The notes under the pieces were generated by a model that was not told the origin of the DNA, ran no database searches, and saw nothing but the letters and a program-made list of their open reading frames with translations. Positions 57,387 to 64,000 of a stretch of 64,000 nt of DNA are shown here, piece after piece. How positions within the stretch are numbered: the stretch's first letter is position 1; each line of letters starts with the position of its first letter. The position numbers and the translations under genes were made by a program. The DNA comes from VRUE01 sp963788975 (GTDB lineage Bacteria; Actinomycetota; Thermoleophilia; Solirubrobacterales; 70-9), in contig CAWBIJ010000003.1 in NCBI GenBank assembly GCA_963788975.1, forward strand, positions 124,001-188,000. Reading direction: 5' to 3'.

Positions 57387-58550
57387 ATGGCGATGACCGT
57401 CGTGCTCGCAATCGCCGTCCTTCTGCTCGCAGCGGGGTTGGTCTACGCGCTGTCAACCCGGCGCCAGCCCACACAGCCGGACCTCGGCCCGGCGATCCAG
57501 GAGGCGACCTCGAAAGCGGTCGCCGACCTGCAGCGGATGAACGAGGAGTCGCGCAAGGTCGACGTCCAGGCGGCGGAGGCGGCCCTGGACAAACGACAGG
57601 CGGAGATCAAAGCCCTGGCCGAGAGAATCGCGAGGGGGCAGGAGAGAATCGAGAAGGAGGTCCAACGACGCGGCGAGACCGACCTTCAGACGCGGGCCCT
57701 GATCGAGCAGGTGGGCCAGACGGTCGGCAACCTGGGAGCAGAGACCGCAGGTCTGAAGAAGGCACTGCGCCAACCCCAGACCCGTGGCCAGTGGGGCGAG
57801 CTGCAGCTGCGACGCTGCATCGAGATCGCGGGCATGACCGAGCACGTCGACTTCGAGCTGCAGCAGACGCTGCGCACCGAAGATGGACGGCTGCGGCCCG
57901 ACGCCCGCTTCCTGCTGCCGGAGGGACGCAGCTTTGTCGCCGACTCAAAGGTCCCGCTAGACGCCTTCCTCGACGCCCAGGAGTCGGAGGTCGACTCCGA
58001 CCGCAAGACCCATCTCGAGCGCCACGCCCGGCAGGCGCGCGAGCACGTGCGGAGCCTCAGCTCCAAGGACTACCAGGGCCAGTTCAGGGCCGGTGAGATG
58101 CCGGACCTGGTGGTCTGCTTCATCCCCAACGAGCCGGCCCTGCACGCAGCCTTCGCCGCCGATCCCGAGCTCTTCGACTACGCCCTGGAGCGCAACGTCC
58201 TGCTCGTCAGCCCGACCTCGCTGATCGGCCTGCTACGGACGATGGAGCTCGGCTGGCGTCAGGAGCGAATGGTCGCCGAGGCGGCAGAGATCGCCGAGGC
58301 GGCGGGGACGCTGCACGGGCGCTTCGCCAAGTTCCTCGGCGAGCTCGAGAAAGTCGGAAAAGGCTTGAAAACAGCGGCAACCGGTTACGACTCCGCCATT
58401 GCCTCGATGGAGAGCCGGCTGTTGCCCCAGCTGCGCAAAGTGGAGGACCTTGGCATCGCTCCGGGCAAGGAGATCGAGCCGCCCGAACCGGTCGAAATCA
58501 CGGTCCGCGAGATCACCGCCCCGGAGTTGCACGACTCCAAGGCCGCCTGA
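57387..58550 (+). CDS. rmuC: DNA recombination protein RmuC
   Basis: The product has about 387 residues. An N-terminal transmembrane segment (MTVVLAIAVLLLAAGLVYAL) and a coiled coil (about 30-115) precede the RmuC nuclease-like domain: RGQWGELQLRRCIEIAGM, RPDARFLLPEGRSFVADSKVPLDAFL, QFRAGEMPDLVVCFIPNEPALHAAF and VLLVSPTSLIGLLRTMELGWRQE. RmuC limits inversion at short repeats in enteric bacteria. ATG at 57387 chosen; a TTG four codons earlier and an ATG two codons later are possible. Confidence 0.92.
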   Translation: MAMTVVLAIAVLLLAAGLVYALSTRRQPTQPDLGPAIQEATSKAVADLQRMNEESRKVDVQAAEAALDKRQAEIKALAERIARGQERIEKEVQRRGETDLQTRALIEQVGQTVGNLGAETAGLKKALRQPQTRGQWGELQLRRCIEIAGMTEHVDFELQQTLRTEDGRLRPDARFLLPEGRSFVADSKVPLDAFLDAQESEVDSDRKTHLERHARQAREHVRSLSSKDYQGQFRAGEMPDLVVCFIPNEPALHAAFAADPELFDYALERNVLLVSPTSLIGLLRTMELGWRQERMVAEAAEIAEAAGTLHGRFAKFLGELEKVGKGLKTAATGYDSAIASMESRLLPQLRKVEDLGIAPGKEIEPPEPVEITVREITAPELHDSKAA

Positions 58551-58685
58551 CCAAGCAGGCCCAGGACGCACCAAGCGCAGCGTGCTCTGCACGTAAGGGA
58601 GGGAGGACGCAGGCATGCGCCGTGTCAGGCGGCCTTGGAGCTAGGATTCGCCGCCCGTCACCGAACGACCCCGCGGAGGATCCTC

Positions 58686-59948
58686 TTGGCCGTAGACACC
58701 AGCGCAGTCGCGAAATTGGACGTCGAGCCCGGCACGCTGCCGGAGACGATGGCGGCCTGGGTGATCCGTCAGGAGCGCGAGGGCGAGCCGACCGACGCCT
58801 TCCAGCTCGAGCAGATCGAGGTTCCCGAGCCCGGCGCCTTCGAGGTGATCGTGCGAGTGATGGCGGCCGGGGTCAACTTCAACAACGTCTGGGCGGCGCT
58901 GGGCAAGCCGGTCTCGGTCTTCGGCTACGGCGACCACCCCGAGTACGGCCACCACATCGGCGGCTCCGACGCCTCGGGCATCGTCTGGAAGGTCGGCGAG
59001 GGCGTCACCCGCTGGAAGCCGGGCGACGAGGTCGTGGTCCACTGCAACCAGGCCTCCTACGAGGACGTCGAGGTGCACGGACTCGACCCGCTCGCCGCGC
59101 CGAGCCAGAAGATCTGGGGCTACGAGACGACCTGGGGCTCCTTCGCCCAGTTCACCAAGGTGCAGGCGCAGCAGCTCCTCCCCCGACCCCAGAACCTCTC
59201 CTGGGCCGACTCCTCCGCCTACGGCCTCACCTACTTCACCGCCTACCGGATGCTGATCGACCAGTGCAAGCTGCAGCCCGGCCACAACGTCCTGATCTGG
59301 GGCGCCGCCGGCGGCCTCGGCGTCTTCGCCGTGCAGCTCTGCAAGGCGGCCGGCGCCAACGCGGTCGGCGTCGTCTCCTCCGACGAGAAGGGCGAGCTGG
59401 TCAAGCAGCTGGGCGCGGTCGACTACATCAACCGCAGCGAGTTCGGCGAGATGATGCGGACCACGGAGAACCTCGCCGACCCGGCCGCCGACAAGGAGCG
59501 CTTCAAGGCCTCGCGCGGCTTCGCCAAGCGGGTCAAGGAGATCCTCGGCGACGCCCCCGACATCGTCTTCGAGCACGTCGGCCAGGCGACCTTCCCGACC
59601 TCGGTCTTCGTCGTCAAGCCGTTCGGCAAAGTCGTGATCTGCGGCGCCACCTCGGGCTTCCAGCTCGACTTCGACGTGCGCTACCTGTGGATGCGCCAGA
59701 AGCAGATCATCGGCTCGCACTTCGCCAACGCCTACGAGTGCATGCGGGCCAACCAGCTGATGGCGGAGGGCAAGGTCCGGCCGGTGATCTGGCAGACGAT
59801 GGGCTTCGACGGAGTCGCCGAGGCGCACCAGCTGCTGCACGAAAACAAGCACCTCGGCAAGATCTCGATCCTGGTCGGGGCCGAGTCCGAGGACGAGGGC
59901 AAGAACGAGGACGGCCCGGGCGCGATCCGGGCGGAGGTGGGAGCGTAG
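58686..59948 (+). CDS. ccr: Crotonyl-CoA carboxylase/reductase
   Basis: The product has 420 residues of the zinc-free MDR family with Ccr-type features: AAGVNFNNVWAALGKPVSVFGYGDHPEYGHHIGGSDASG (CO2 and CoA region), PGDEVVVHCNQASYEDVEVH, GYETTWGSFAQFTKVQAQQL, YGLTYFTAYRML, VLIWGAAGGLGVFAVQL (NADPH) and RYLWMRQKQIIGSHFANAYEC. It reductively carboxylates crotonyl-CoA to ethylmalonyl-CoA, the key step of the ethylmalonyl-CoA pathway. The TTG start has GGAGGA five bases upstream. The mutase for the next steps lies 1.8 kb downstream. Confidence 0.9.
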   Translation: MAVDTSAVAKLDVEPGTLPETMAAWVIRQEREGEPTDAFQLEQIEVPEPGAFEVIVRVMAAGVNFNNVWAALGKPVSVFGYGDHPEYGHHIGGSDASGIVWKVGEGVTRWKPGDEVVVHCNQASYEDVEVHGLDPLAAPSQKIWGYETTWGSFAQFTKVQAQQLLPRPQNLSWADSSAYGLTYFTAYRMLIDQCKLQPGHNVLIWGAAGGLGVFAVQLCKAAGANAVGVVSSDEKGELVKQLGAVDYINRSEFGEMMRTTENLADPAADKERFKASRGFAKRVKEILGDAPDIVFEHVGQATFPTSVFVVKPFGKVVICGATSGFQLDFDVRYLWMRQKQIIGSHFANAYECMRANQLMAEGKVRPVIWQTMGFDGVAEAHQLLHENKHLGKISILVGAESEDEGKNEDGPGAIRAEVGA

Positions 59949-59950
59949 AT

Positions 59951-60262
59951 ATGGCTGAGGTCTGCACGATCGACTGGCACGTCGCCCCCTTCCGGGCGGA
60001 CCGCTGGCTCGACGTCTGGGAGCCGGCGGCGGCGCGGATGCCCGCCTTCGGCGCCAAGAGCTGGTCGCTGATCCGCTCGATCGACGACCCGCTGCACTTC
60101 CAGCAGTCCTCGGTCTGGGAGAGCCGCGCCGACTTCGAACGCTACTGGTTCTCGGAGGAGATCGAGGCCGCCCGCGCCGAGGTCATCGACCTCCACGACC
60201 TGCCGATGCTTCCCGCCTGGCACACCCTCGCTCGTCGCCGAGTAGCAGCCGTGCGCGGCTAG
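59951..60262 (+). CDS. Small protein, dimeric alpha/beta-barrel (ABM-like)
   Basis: The product has 103 residues: EVCTIDWHVAPFRADRWLDVWEPAAARMPAFGAKSWSLIRSIDDPLHFQQSSVWESRADFERYW. This is the pattern of antibiotic-biosynthesis-monooxygenase/EthD-like ferredoxin-fold proteins, with W-E-S and D-FE-R-YW in the usual places. The ATG follows the ccr stop by two bases, so they are an operon; a helper role in acyl-CoA metabolism is possible. The stop overlaps the convergent clpS stop by four bases. Confidence 0.75.
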   Translation: MAEVCTIDWHVAPFRADRWLDVWEPAAARMPAFGAKSWSLIRSIDDPLHFQQSSVWESRADFERYWFSEEIEAARAEVIDLHDLPMLPAWHTLARRRVAAVRG

Positions 60263-60558
60263 GCGCGCTCAAGCGGAGCCATCGTCAAGTCGGCCGCCTG
60301 CAGCTGCTCCCAGTAGTGCTCGGCCGGCTCGCGGGGGCCGGTCCAAACGATCGCCTGCCCGCTGTGGTGAATGCTGTCGGCGAAGCGGTGGCCCTGCTCG
60401 AGGCTGACCCCCGGCAGGACCCGAGCCAGCGTCTGAGCGACGTGATCGAAGGTGTTGTGGTTGTCGTTGCAGACGATCACGCGCCACTCGCCCCCCAAGC
60501 CGGAGCCGGGACCTGCCCCGCGGGGCCTCTCCACCGTCGTCGTCGACATCGCGCTCAT
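60259..60558 (-). CDS. clpS: ATP-dependent Clp protease adaptor ClpS
   Basis: The product has about 99 residues. EWRVIVCNDNHNTFDHVAQTL, LPGVSLEQGHRFADSIHHSGQAIVWTGPREPAEHYWEQLQAADL match ClpS, which delivers N-degron substrates to ClpAP/ClpCP. The N-degron pocket residues (DN in CNDNHNTF) are present. ATG at 60558 is used; the longer start at 60576 has no support. Confidence 0.92.
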   Translation of the reverse strand: MSAMSTTTVERPRGAGPGSGLGGEWRVIVCNDNHNTFDHVAQTLARVLPGVSLEQGHRFADSIHHSGQAIVWTGPREPAEHYWEQLQAADLTMAPLERA

Positions 60559-60672
60559 TATGCGAGAAGGGCGCAAATCGGATGGGCTGGGCCGGATTCT
60601 TTAGTCAAAGCTGATTTAAATACTCAGATTAGTTATGGTGCAAAACGGCCAAGCGACCCGGAGGTTTGAGCA

Positions 60673-60954
60673 GTGACGCAAGAGAACGGCATACCGGACG
60701 GCGACCAGCGCCTACTGAGGGCGCTCGCCCATCCCCTCAGGGCGAAGGCCCTGCCGCTCTTCGCCGAGGGCGCGACCAGTCCGATCCAGGTCGCCAAGCA
60801 GCTCGATGTGGATGTCAGCCACCTCGCCTACCACATCAGGGTGCTGCGCAAGCTTGGCCTCATCGAGCTGGTCGAGACGCGACAGCGTCGCGGCGCGCTC
60901 GAGCACTTCTACCGCGCAGCCGACCCGTCTGCGAACGAAAGCGCCGGCGGCTAG
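60673..60954 (+). CDS. ArsR-like winged-helix regulator
   Basis: The product has 93 residues. RLLRALAHPLRAKALPLFAEGATSPIQVAKQLDVDVSHLAYHIRVLRKLGLIELVETRQRRGALEHFYRA is a winged helix of the ArsR/MarR-like type, without the cysteine metal-binding motif of ArsR proper. A TTTAAA-centred CTGA..TCAG sequence upstream may be its operator. GTG start. The stop overlaps that of the convergent secreted gene. Confidence 0.8.
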   Translation: MTQENGIPDGDQRLLRALAHPLRAKALPLFAEGATSPIQVAKQLDVDVSHLAYHIRVLRKLGLIELVETRQRRGALEHFYRAADPSANESAGG

Positions 60955-61646
60955 AAGGGACTGGGAATCCGGACGACGACGTCGTCGACGCTGGCAATCG
61001 CCCCTTTGGCCTTGACTTCAGCGCCAACCGAGACTCCGGACGCCCGACCGCTGAGGTCCCCCGCTCCGTCGTCGACGGCCTCGGCGACGAGTGTGCCGCC
61101 GACGTAGGCACTCAGGCGGCAGAGGCCGCGATCCGGGCCGCTGGTCACGTTGATCGCGCTGAGCCGAAGTTGGTTGGCCTGACCGACCCCTTTAACCTTG
61201 GGCACCGATTTGGCGACATCGAGATATCTGGTTGTCCCGTCGCTGAGCACCTTGCGCAGCTGGACCTTACGCTGGCCCGGGAAGACCGCGAGCTGGTAGT
61301 AGGCCCCGTCGCCGGCCCGCAGCTGAAGCCCCAAGAACACCTTCCGCTTCAGCTCTTTCGGCGTCCCGCCGAGCAGCCGCTCGGTTGCTGCGATCTCGAG
61401 GTCGCGTCCGAGAACCGGCGTTCGGTAGGAGCACTCGCGTGTTTCCTCGCCGATCGTGATCCGCAGGGCGCCGTCGAGGTCGCCGCGACCGCAGCTCTGG
61501 CCGGAGAGCTTGACGATCTGACCGCGCAGCGCCGTCGTCTCCATGCTGTTGCGGTAGACGCCGATCAGCGCCGCCGCGGCGCTCGCGGCGAGCAAGAGCG
61601 ATGCGGCGATCGCCGCCAGGACGAGGGTTGTGAGTCGCACCTTCAT
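60951..61646 (-). CDS. Secreted or membrane-anchored protein of unknown function
   Basis: The product has 231 residues. A signal-anchor (MKVRLTTLVLAAIAASLLLA) is followed by a beta-rich domain with LRGQIVKLSGQSCGRGDL, ETRECSYRTPVLGRDLEIAATERLL, VFLGLQLRAGDGAYYQLAVFPGQRKVQLRKVLSDG and RLSAYVGGTLVAEAVDDGAGDL. This resembles concanavalin-like 'DUF1080/LamG' folds in outline only. Two cysteines may form a disulfide. ATG at 61646 is preferred over upstream codons lacking signal features. Confidence 0.6.
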   Translation of the reverse strand: MKVRLTTLVLAAIAASLLLAASAAAALIGVYRNSMETTALRGQIVKLSGQSCGRGDLDGALRITIGEETRECSYRTPVLGRDLEIAATERLLGGTPKELKRKVFLGLQLRAGDGAYYQLAVFPGQRKVQLRKVLSDGTTRYLDVAKSVPKVKGVGQANQLRLSAINVTSGPDRGLCRLSAYVGGTLVAEAVDDGAGDLSGRASGVSVGAEVKAKGAIASVDDVVVRIPSPF

Positions 61647-61738
61647 CGTTCGCAGCCTAAACACAGGTCCTGGGAAAAGATGCGCGCTGTGACCGATGAA
61701 CGCTGTCTTTCTTCCTGCGGCAAATATCATTGGTGACG

Positions 61739-63730
61739 ATGGCCGAGCACCGCCTTCCCGAGCGCGACCGCCCCTGGGTGATGCGCACCTACGCGGGCCA
61801 TTCCGACGCCCGCCGCTCCAACGAGCTCTACCGGGGCAACCTGGCCAAGGGCCAGACCGGCCTTTCGGTCGCCTTCGACCTGCCGACCCAGACCGGATAC
61901 GACCCCGACCACGTCCTCGCCCGCGGCGAGGTCGGCAAGGTCGGCGTCTCGATCGCCCACAAGGGCGACATGCACCAGCTTCTCGACGGGATCCCACTCG
62001 ACGAGATGAACACCTCGATGACGATCAACGCGACCGCCGCCTGGCTGCTGGCGCTCTACGTCACGGTCGCCGAGGAGAACGGGGTCGAGCGCAAGGAGCT
62101 GAAGGGGACCACTCAGAACGACATCATCAAGGAGTACCTCTCGCGCGGCACCTACGCCTTTCCGCCCGAGCCCTCGATGCGGCTGATTGCCGACATGGTC
62201 GCCTTCACCGTCAACGAGGTGCCGAGCTGGAACCCGACCAACATCTGCAGCTACCACCTGCAGGAGGCCGGCGCCACCCCGGTTCAGGAGATCGCCTACG
62301 CGCTCTCGACCGGGATCGCCGTGCTCGACGAGGTCAAAGCGCGCGGCCAGGTCACCGAGGAGGACTTCCCCAAGGTATTCGGCCGCATCTCCTTCTTCGT
62401 CAACGCCGGCATCAGGCTGATCGAGGAGATCGCCAAGCTGCGGGCGATGGGCCGCATCTGGAATGAGATCGGGCGCGAGCGCTACGGCGTCACCGACGAG
62501 AAGATGCTGCGCTTTCGCTACGGCGTCCAGGTCAACAGCCTCGGCCTGACCGAGGCCCAGCCGGAGAACAACATCCAGCGGATCGTGCTGGAGGCGCTGG
62601 CAGTGACGCTGAGCCGTGACGCCCGCGCCCGCGCACTCCAGCTCCCCGCCTGGAACGAGGCGATGGGCCTGCCTCGCCCCTGGGACCAGCAATGGAGCCT
62701 GCGGATCCAGCAGGTGCTGGCAAACGAGACCGACCTGCTCGAGTACCCCGACATCTTCGAGGGCTCGAAGGTGATGGACGGGCTGGTCGAGGAGCTGGTC
62801 GAGGGCGCCGGGGCCGAGATGGCAGTAGTCGAGGAGCACGGCGGCGCGGTCGCCGCCGTCCCCTACATGAAGGCCCGCCTGGTCGAGTCCCACCGCGAGC
62901 GAGTGGCGCGGATCGAGAGCGGCGAGCAGAAGGTGATCGGCCAGAACAGCTTCACTGAGACGGAGGACTCGCCGCTGACCGAAGGCGCCGACGGCGGCAT
63001 CCTCACCCCCGACCCGGAGGTCGAGCGCGAACGGGTCGAGGCGCTCGAGGCCTGGAAGGCAGAGCACGACGAGGCAGCGGTGCGTACGGCGCTCGACGAG
63101 CTGGCCCGCGTGGCCGCCGCCGAGGACGAGAACGTGATGCCGGCGACGATCGCCGCCGCCAAAGCCGGCGCGACCACGGGTGAGTGGGCCGAAGTGCTGC
63201 GCGAGTCCTTCGGCGCCTACCGAGCGCCCACTGGCGTCGATGGCGCTGGCGCCCCCGCCGAGCGCGAGCAGCTGGCCGAGATCCGCCGCCGCGTCGACGA
63301 GGTCTCCGAGCGGATCGGGCACCGGGTCAAGATCCTCGTCGGCAAGCCGGGCCTCGACGGGCACTCCAACGGCTCCGAGCAGATCGCCCTGCGCGCCCGC
63401 GATGCCGGCATGGAGGTGATCTACCAGGGGATCCGCCTGACCCCGGCCGAGATCGCCGAGTCGGCGCTACAGGAGGACGTCGACGTGGTTGGCCTCTCGA
63501 TCCTCTCCGGCTCCCACCTGGAGCTGATCCCCGAAGTGGTGCGAATGCTGCGTGACGAGGGGGTCGCCGTCCCTGTCGTGGTCGGCGGCATCATTCCCGC
63601 AGCCGACGCCAAGCGCCTGCGCGAGGCGGGCGTCGCGGGCGTCTACACGCCCAAGGACTTCGACATCAACCGGATCATGGGCGAGATCGTCGAGCTTGTA
63701 GGAGAGCGCACACCCGCCACAATGGGGTGA
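61739..63730 (+). CDS. ecm: Ethylmalonyl-CoA mutase (coenzyme B12-dependent)
   Basis: The product has about 663 residues with both domains in one chain. The substrate domain has RTYAGHSDARRSNELYRGNLAKGQTGLSVAFDLPTQTGYDPDH, MNTSMTINATAAWLLAL and STGIAVLDEVKARG. The C-terminal B12 domain (about 525-660) has VKILVGKPGLDGHSNGSEQIA with the D-x-H-x-x-G motif. It interconverts ethylmalonyl-CoA and methylsuccinyl-CoA, the step following Ccr. Ethylmalonyl- rather than methylmalonyl-specificity is inferred from the neighbouring ccr and overall resemblance. The ATG at 61739 lies 8 nt after TATCAT. Stop overlaps the next gene (TGATG). Confidence 0.85.
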   Translation: MAEHRLPERDRPWVMRTYAGHSDARRSNELYRGNLAKGQTGLSVAFDLPTQTGYDPDHVLARGEVGKVGVSIAHKGDMHQLLDGIPLDEMNTSMTINATAAWLLALYVTVAEENGVERKELKGTTQNDIIKEYLSRGTYAFPPEPSMRLIADMVAFTVNEVPSWNPTNICSYHLQEAGATPVQEIAYALSTGIAVLDEVKARGQVTEEDFPKVFGRISFFVNAGIRLIEEIAKLRAMGRIWNEIGRERYGVTDEKMLRFRYGVQVNSLGLTEAQPENNIQRIVLEALAVTLSRDARARALQLPAWNEAMGLPRPWDQQWSLRIQQVLANETDLLEYPDIFEGSKVMDGLVEELVEGAGAEMAVVEEHGGAVAAVPYMKARLVESHRERVARIESGEQKVIGQNSFTETEDSPLTEGADGGILTPDPEVERERVEALEAWKAEHDEAAVRTALDELARVAAAEDENVMPATIAAAKAGATTGEWAEVLRESFGAYRAPTGVDGAGAPAEREQLAEIRRRVDEVSERIGHRVKILVGKPGLDGHSNGSEQIALRARDAGMEVIYQGIRLTPAEIAESALQEDVDVVGLSILSGSHLELIPEVVRMLRDEGVAVPVVVGGIIPAADAKRLREAGVAGVYTPKDFDINRIMGEIVELVGERTPATMG

Positions 63731-64000
63731 TGAGCGAGTTGAACGGGGATCGCTCGGCCTGGCAGCGCTGCTACCGCTGTTGGTCCCGCAACCTCGAGAT
63801 TCAGATCCACTACGACGCGATCCGCCGCATCGATCCCGACACCGGCATCTTGGTCGAGGGGATCGACGAAGTGCAGGAGTCGGTCGTGCAGTGCATGGAC
63901 TGCATGCACGACCAGCCCCACCTGGGCTTCCAGGACGACCGCGTGGTGCCGGTCGAGGACCGCTGGGAGCGGATGGTCGCCGGCACGCCCTGGGTCGCCT
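63730..64000 (+). CDS. Start of a cysteine-rich protein (3' end outside window)
   Basis: Ninety residues are visible: SAWQRCYRCWSRNLEIQIHYDA, then QESVVQCMDCMHDQPHLGF. The C-x2-C and C-x2-C pairs (CYRC, CMDC) suggest a zinc ribbon. It overlaps the mutase stop and is probably in its operon; function unknown. Confidence 0.65.
   Translation, partial: MSELNGDRSAWQRCYRCWSRNLEIQIHYDAIRRIDPDTGILVEGIDEVQESVVQCMDCMHDQPHLGFQDDRVVPVEDRWERMVAGTPWVA

Overview
The window is high-GC DNA from an actinobacterium, most likely of the class Thermoleophilia (Solirubrobacterales-like). This is inferred from four things: a complete coenzyme F420 pathway with a fused CofG/CofH protein (FbiC); crotonyl-CoA carboxylase/reductase and ethylmalonyl-CoA mutase genes close together; many lineage-specific secreted proteins; and many genes whose start codon lies 6-9 nt after a TANNNT -10 box with no ribosome binding site, as expected for leaderless mRNAs. 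Taxonomy was not tested by any search.

Layout. 1-14.5 kb: an exported-protein region. It holds a two-gene SipW/TasA-like operon, secreted proteins of unknown role, a PEBP-like lipoprotein, a SnoaL-like protein, and a three-gene operon encoding an RTX-type calcium-repeat protein and two paralogous glycosidase-like proteins that share a nearly identical catalytic head but carry different tail repeats. 14.8-22 kb: tRNA-His, small membrane proteins, a P-loop kinase, an SDR protein, a sterol-desaturase-type hydroxylase, Ohr peroxidase and a large unknown membrane protein. 22-27 kb: tRNA-Arg, an alpha/beta hydrolase, a frameshifted membrane glycosyltransferase-like gene, a frameshifted msrA and a TetR regulator. 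27-32.2 kb: five tRNA genes (Pro, Gly, Trp, Leu, Leu) interleaved with a PQQ-propeller lipoprotein, a LamG protein, a methyltransferase and small proteins.

32.2-40 kb: acyl-CoA and leucine catabolism (MBL hydrolase, acetoacetyl-CoA synthetase, acyl-CoA carboxylase beta, HMG-CoA lyase, thioesterase, SDR). 40-46.5 kb: the F420 locus (npdG, cofD, cofC, cofE; fbiC on the opposite strand after a polysaccharide-lyase-like gene). 46.6-52 kb: aquaporin, an NMT1-type lipoprotein, and a metal-homeostasis operon (multicopper oxidase, ZIP transporter, DtxR-family regulator) preceded by a palindromic operator.

52,068-55,833 is a complete 3.77-kb transposon of the IS1595 type. It has GGG-starting imperfect 25-bp terminal inverted repeats, a perfect 8-bp target duplication (AAATCTGC), a decayed transposase gene and at least six passenger genes, including a winged-helix-like protein, an XRE regulator and a DUF5343-like protein. 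It inserted between the multicopper oxidase operon and a ygfZ-like gene. 55.9-64 kb: ygfZ-like, a lipoprotein, rmuC, ccr, a small monooxygenase-like protein, clpS, an ArsR-like regulator, ethylmalonyl-CoA mutase and the start of a cysteine-rich protein.

The most unusual signals are: (i) three otherwise intact genes (SDR, Ohr, small membrane protein) that have no ATG/GTG/TTG at the expected N-terminus but all have ATC exactly 6 nt after a TANNNT box; (ii) long palindromes inserted in frame in two F420 genes (cofE and fbiC), with related-looking intergenic hairpins; (iii) the passenger-bearing transposon. Four single-base frameshifts in three genes (22.9-25.9 kb and 38 kb) may reflect decay or local sequence errors.
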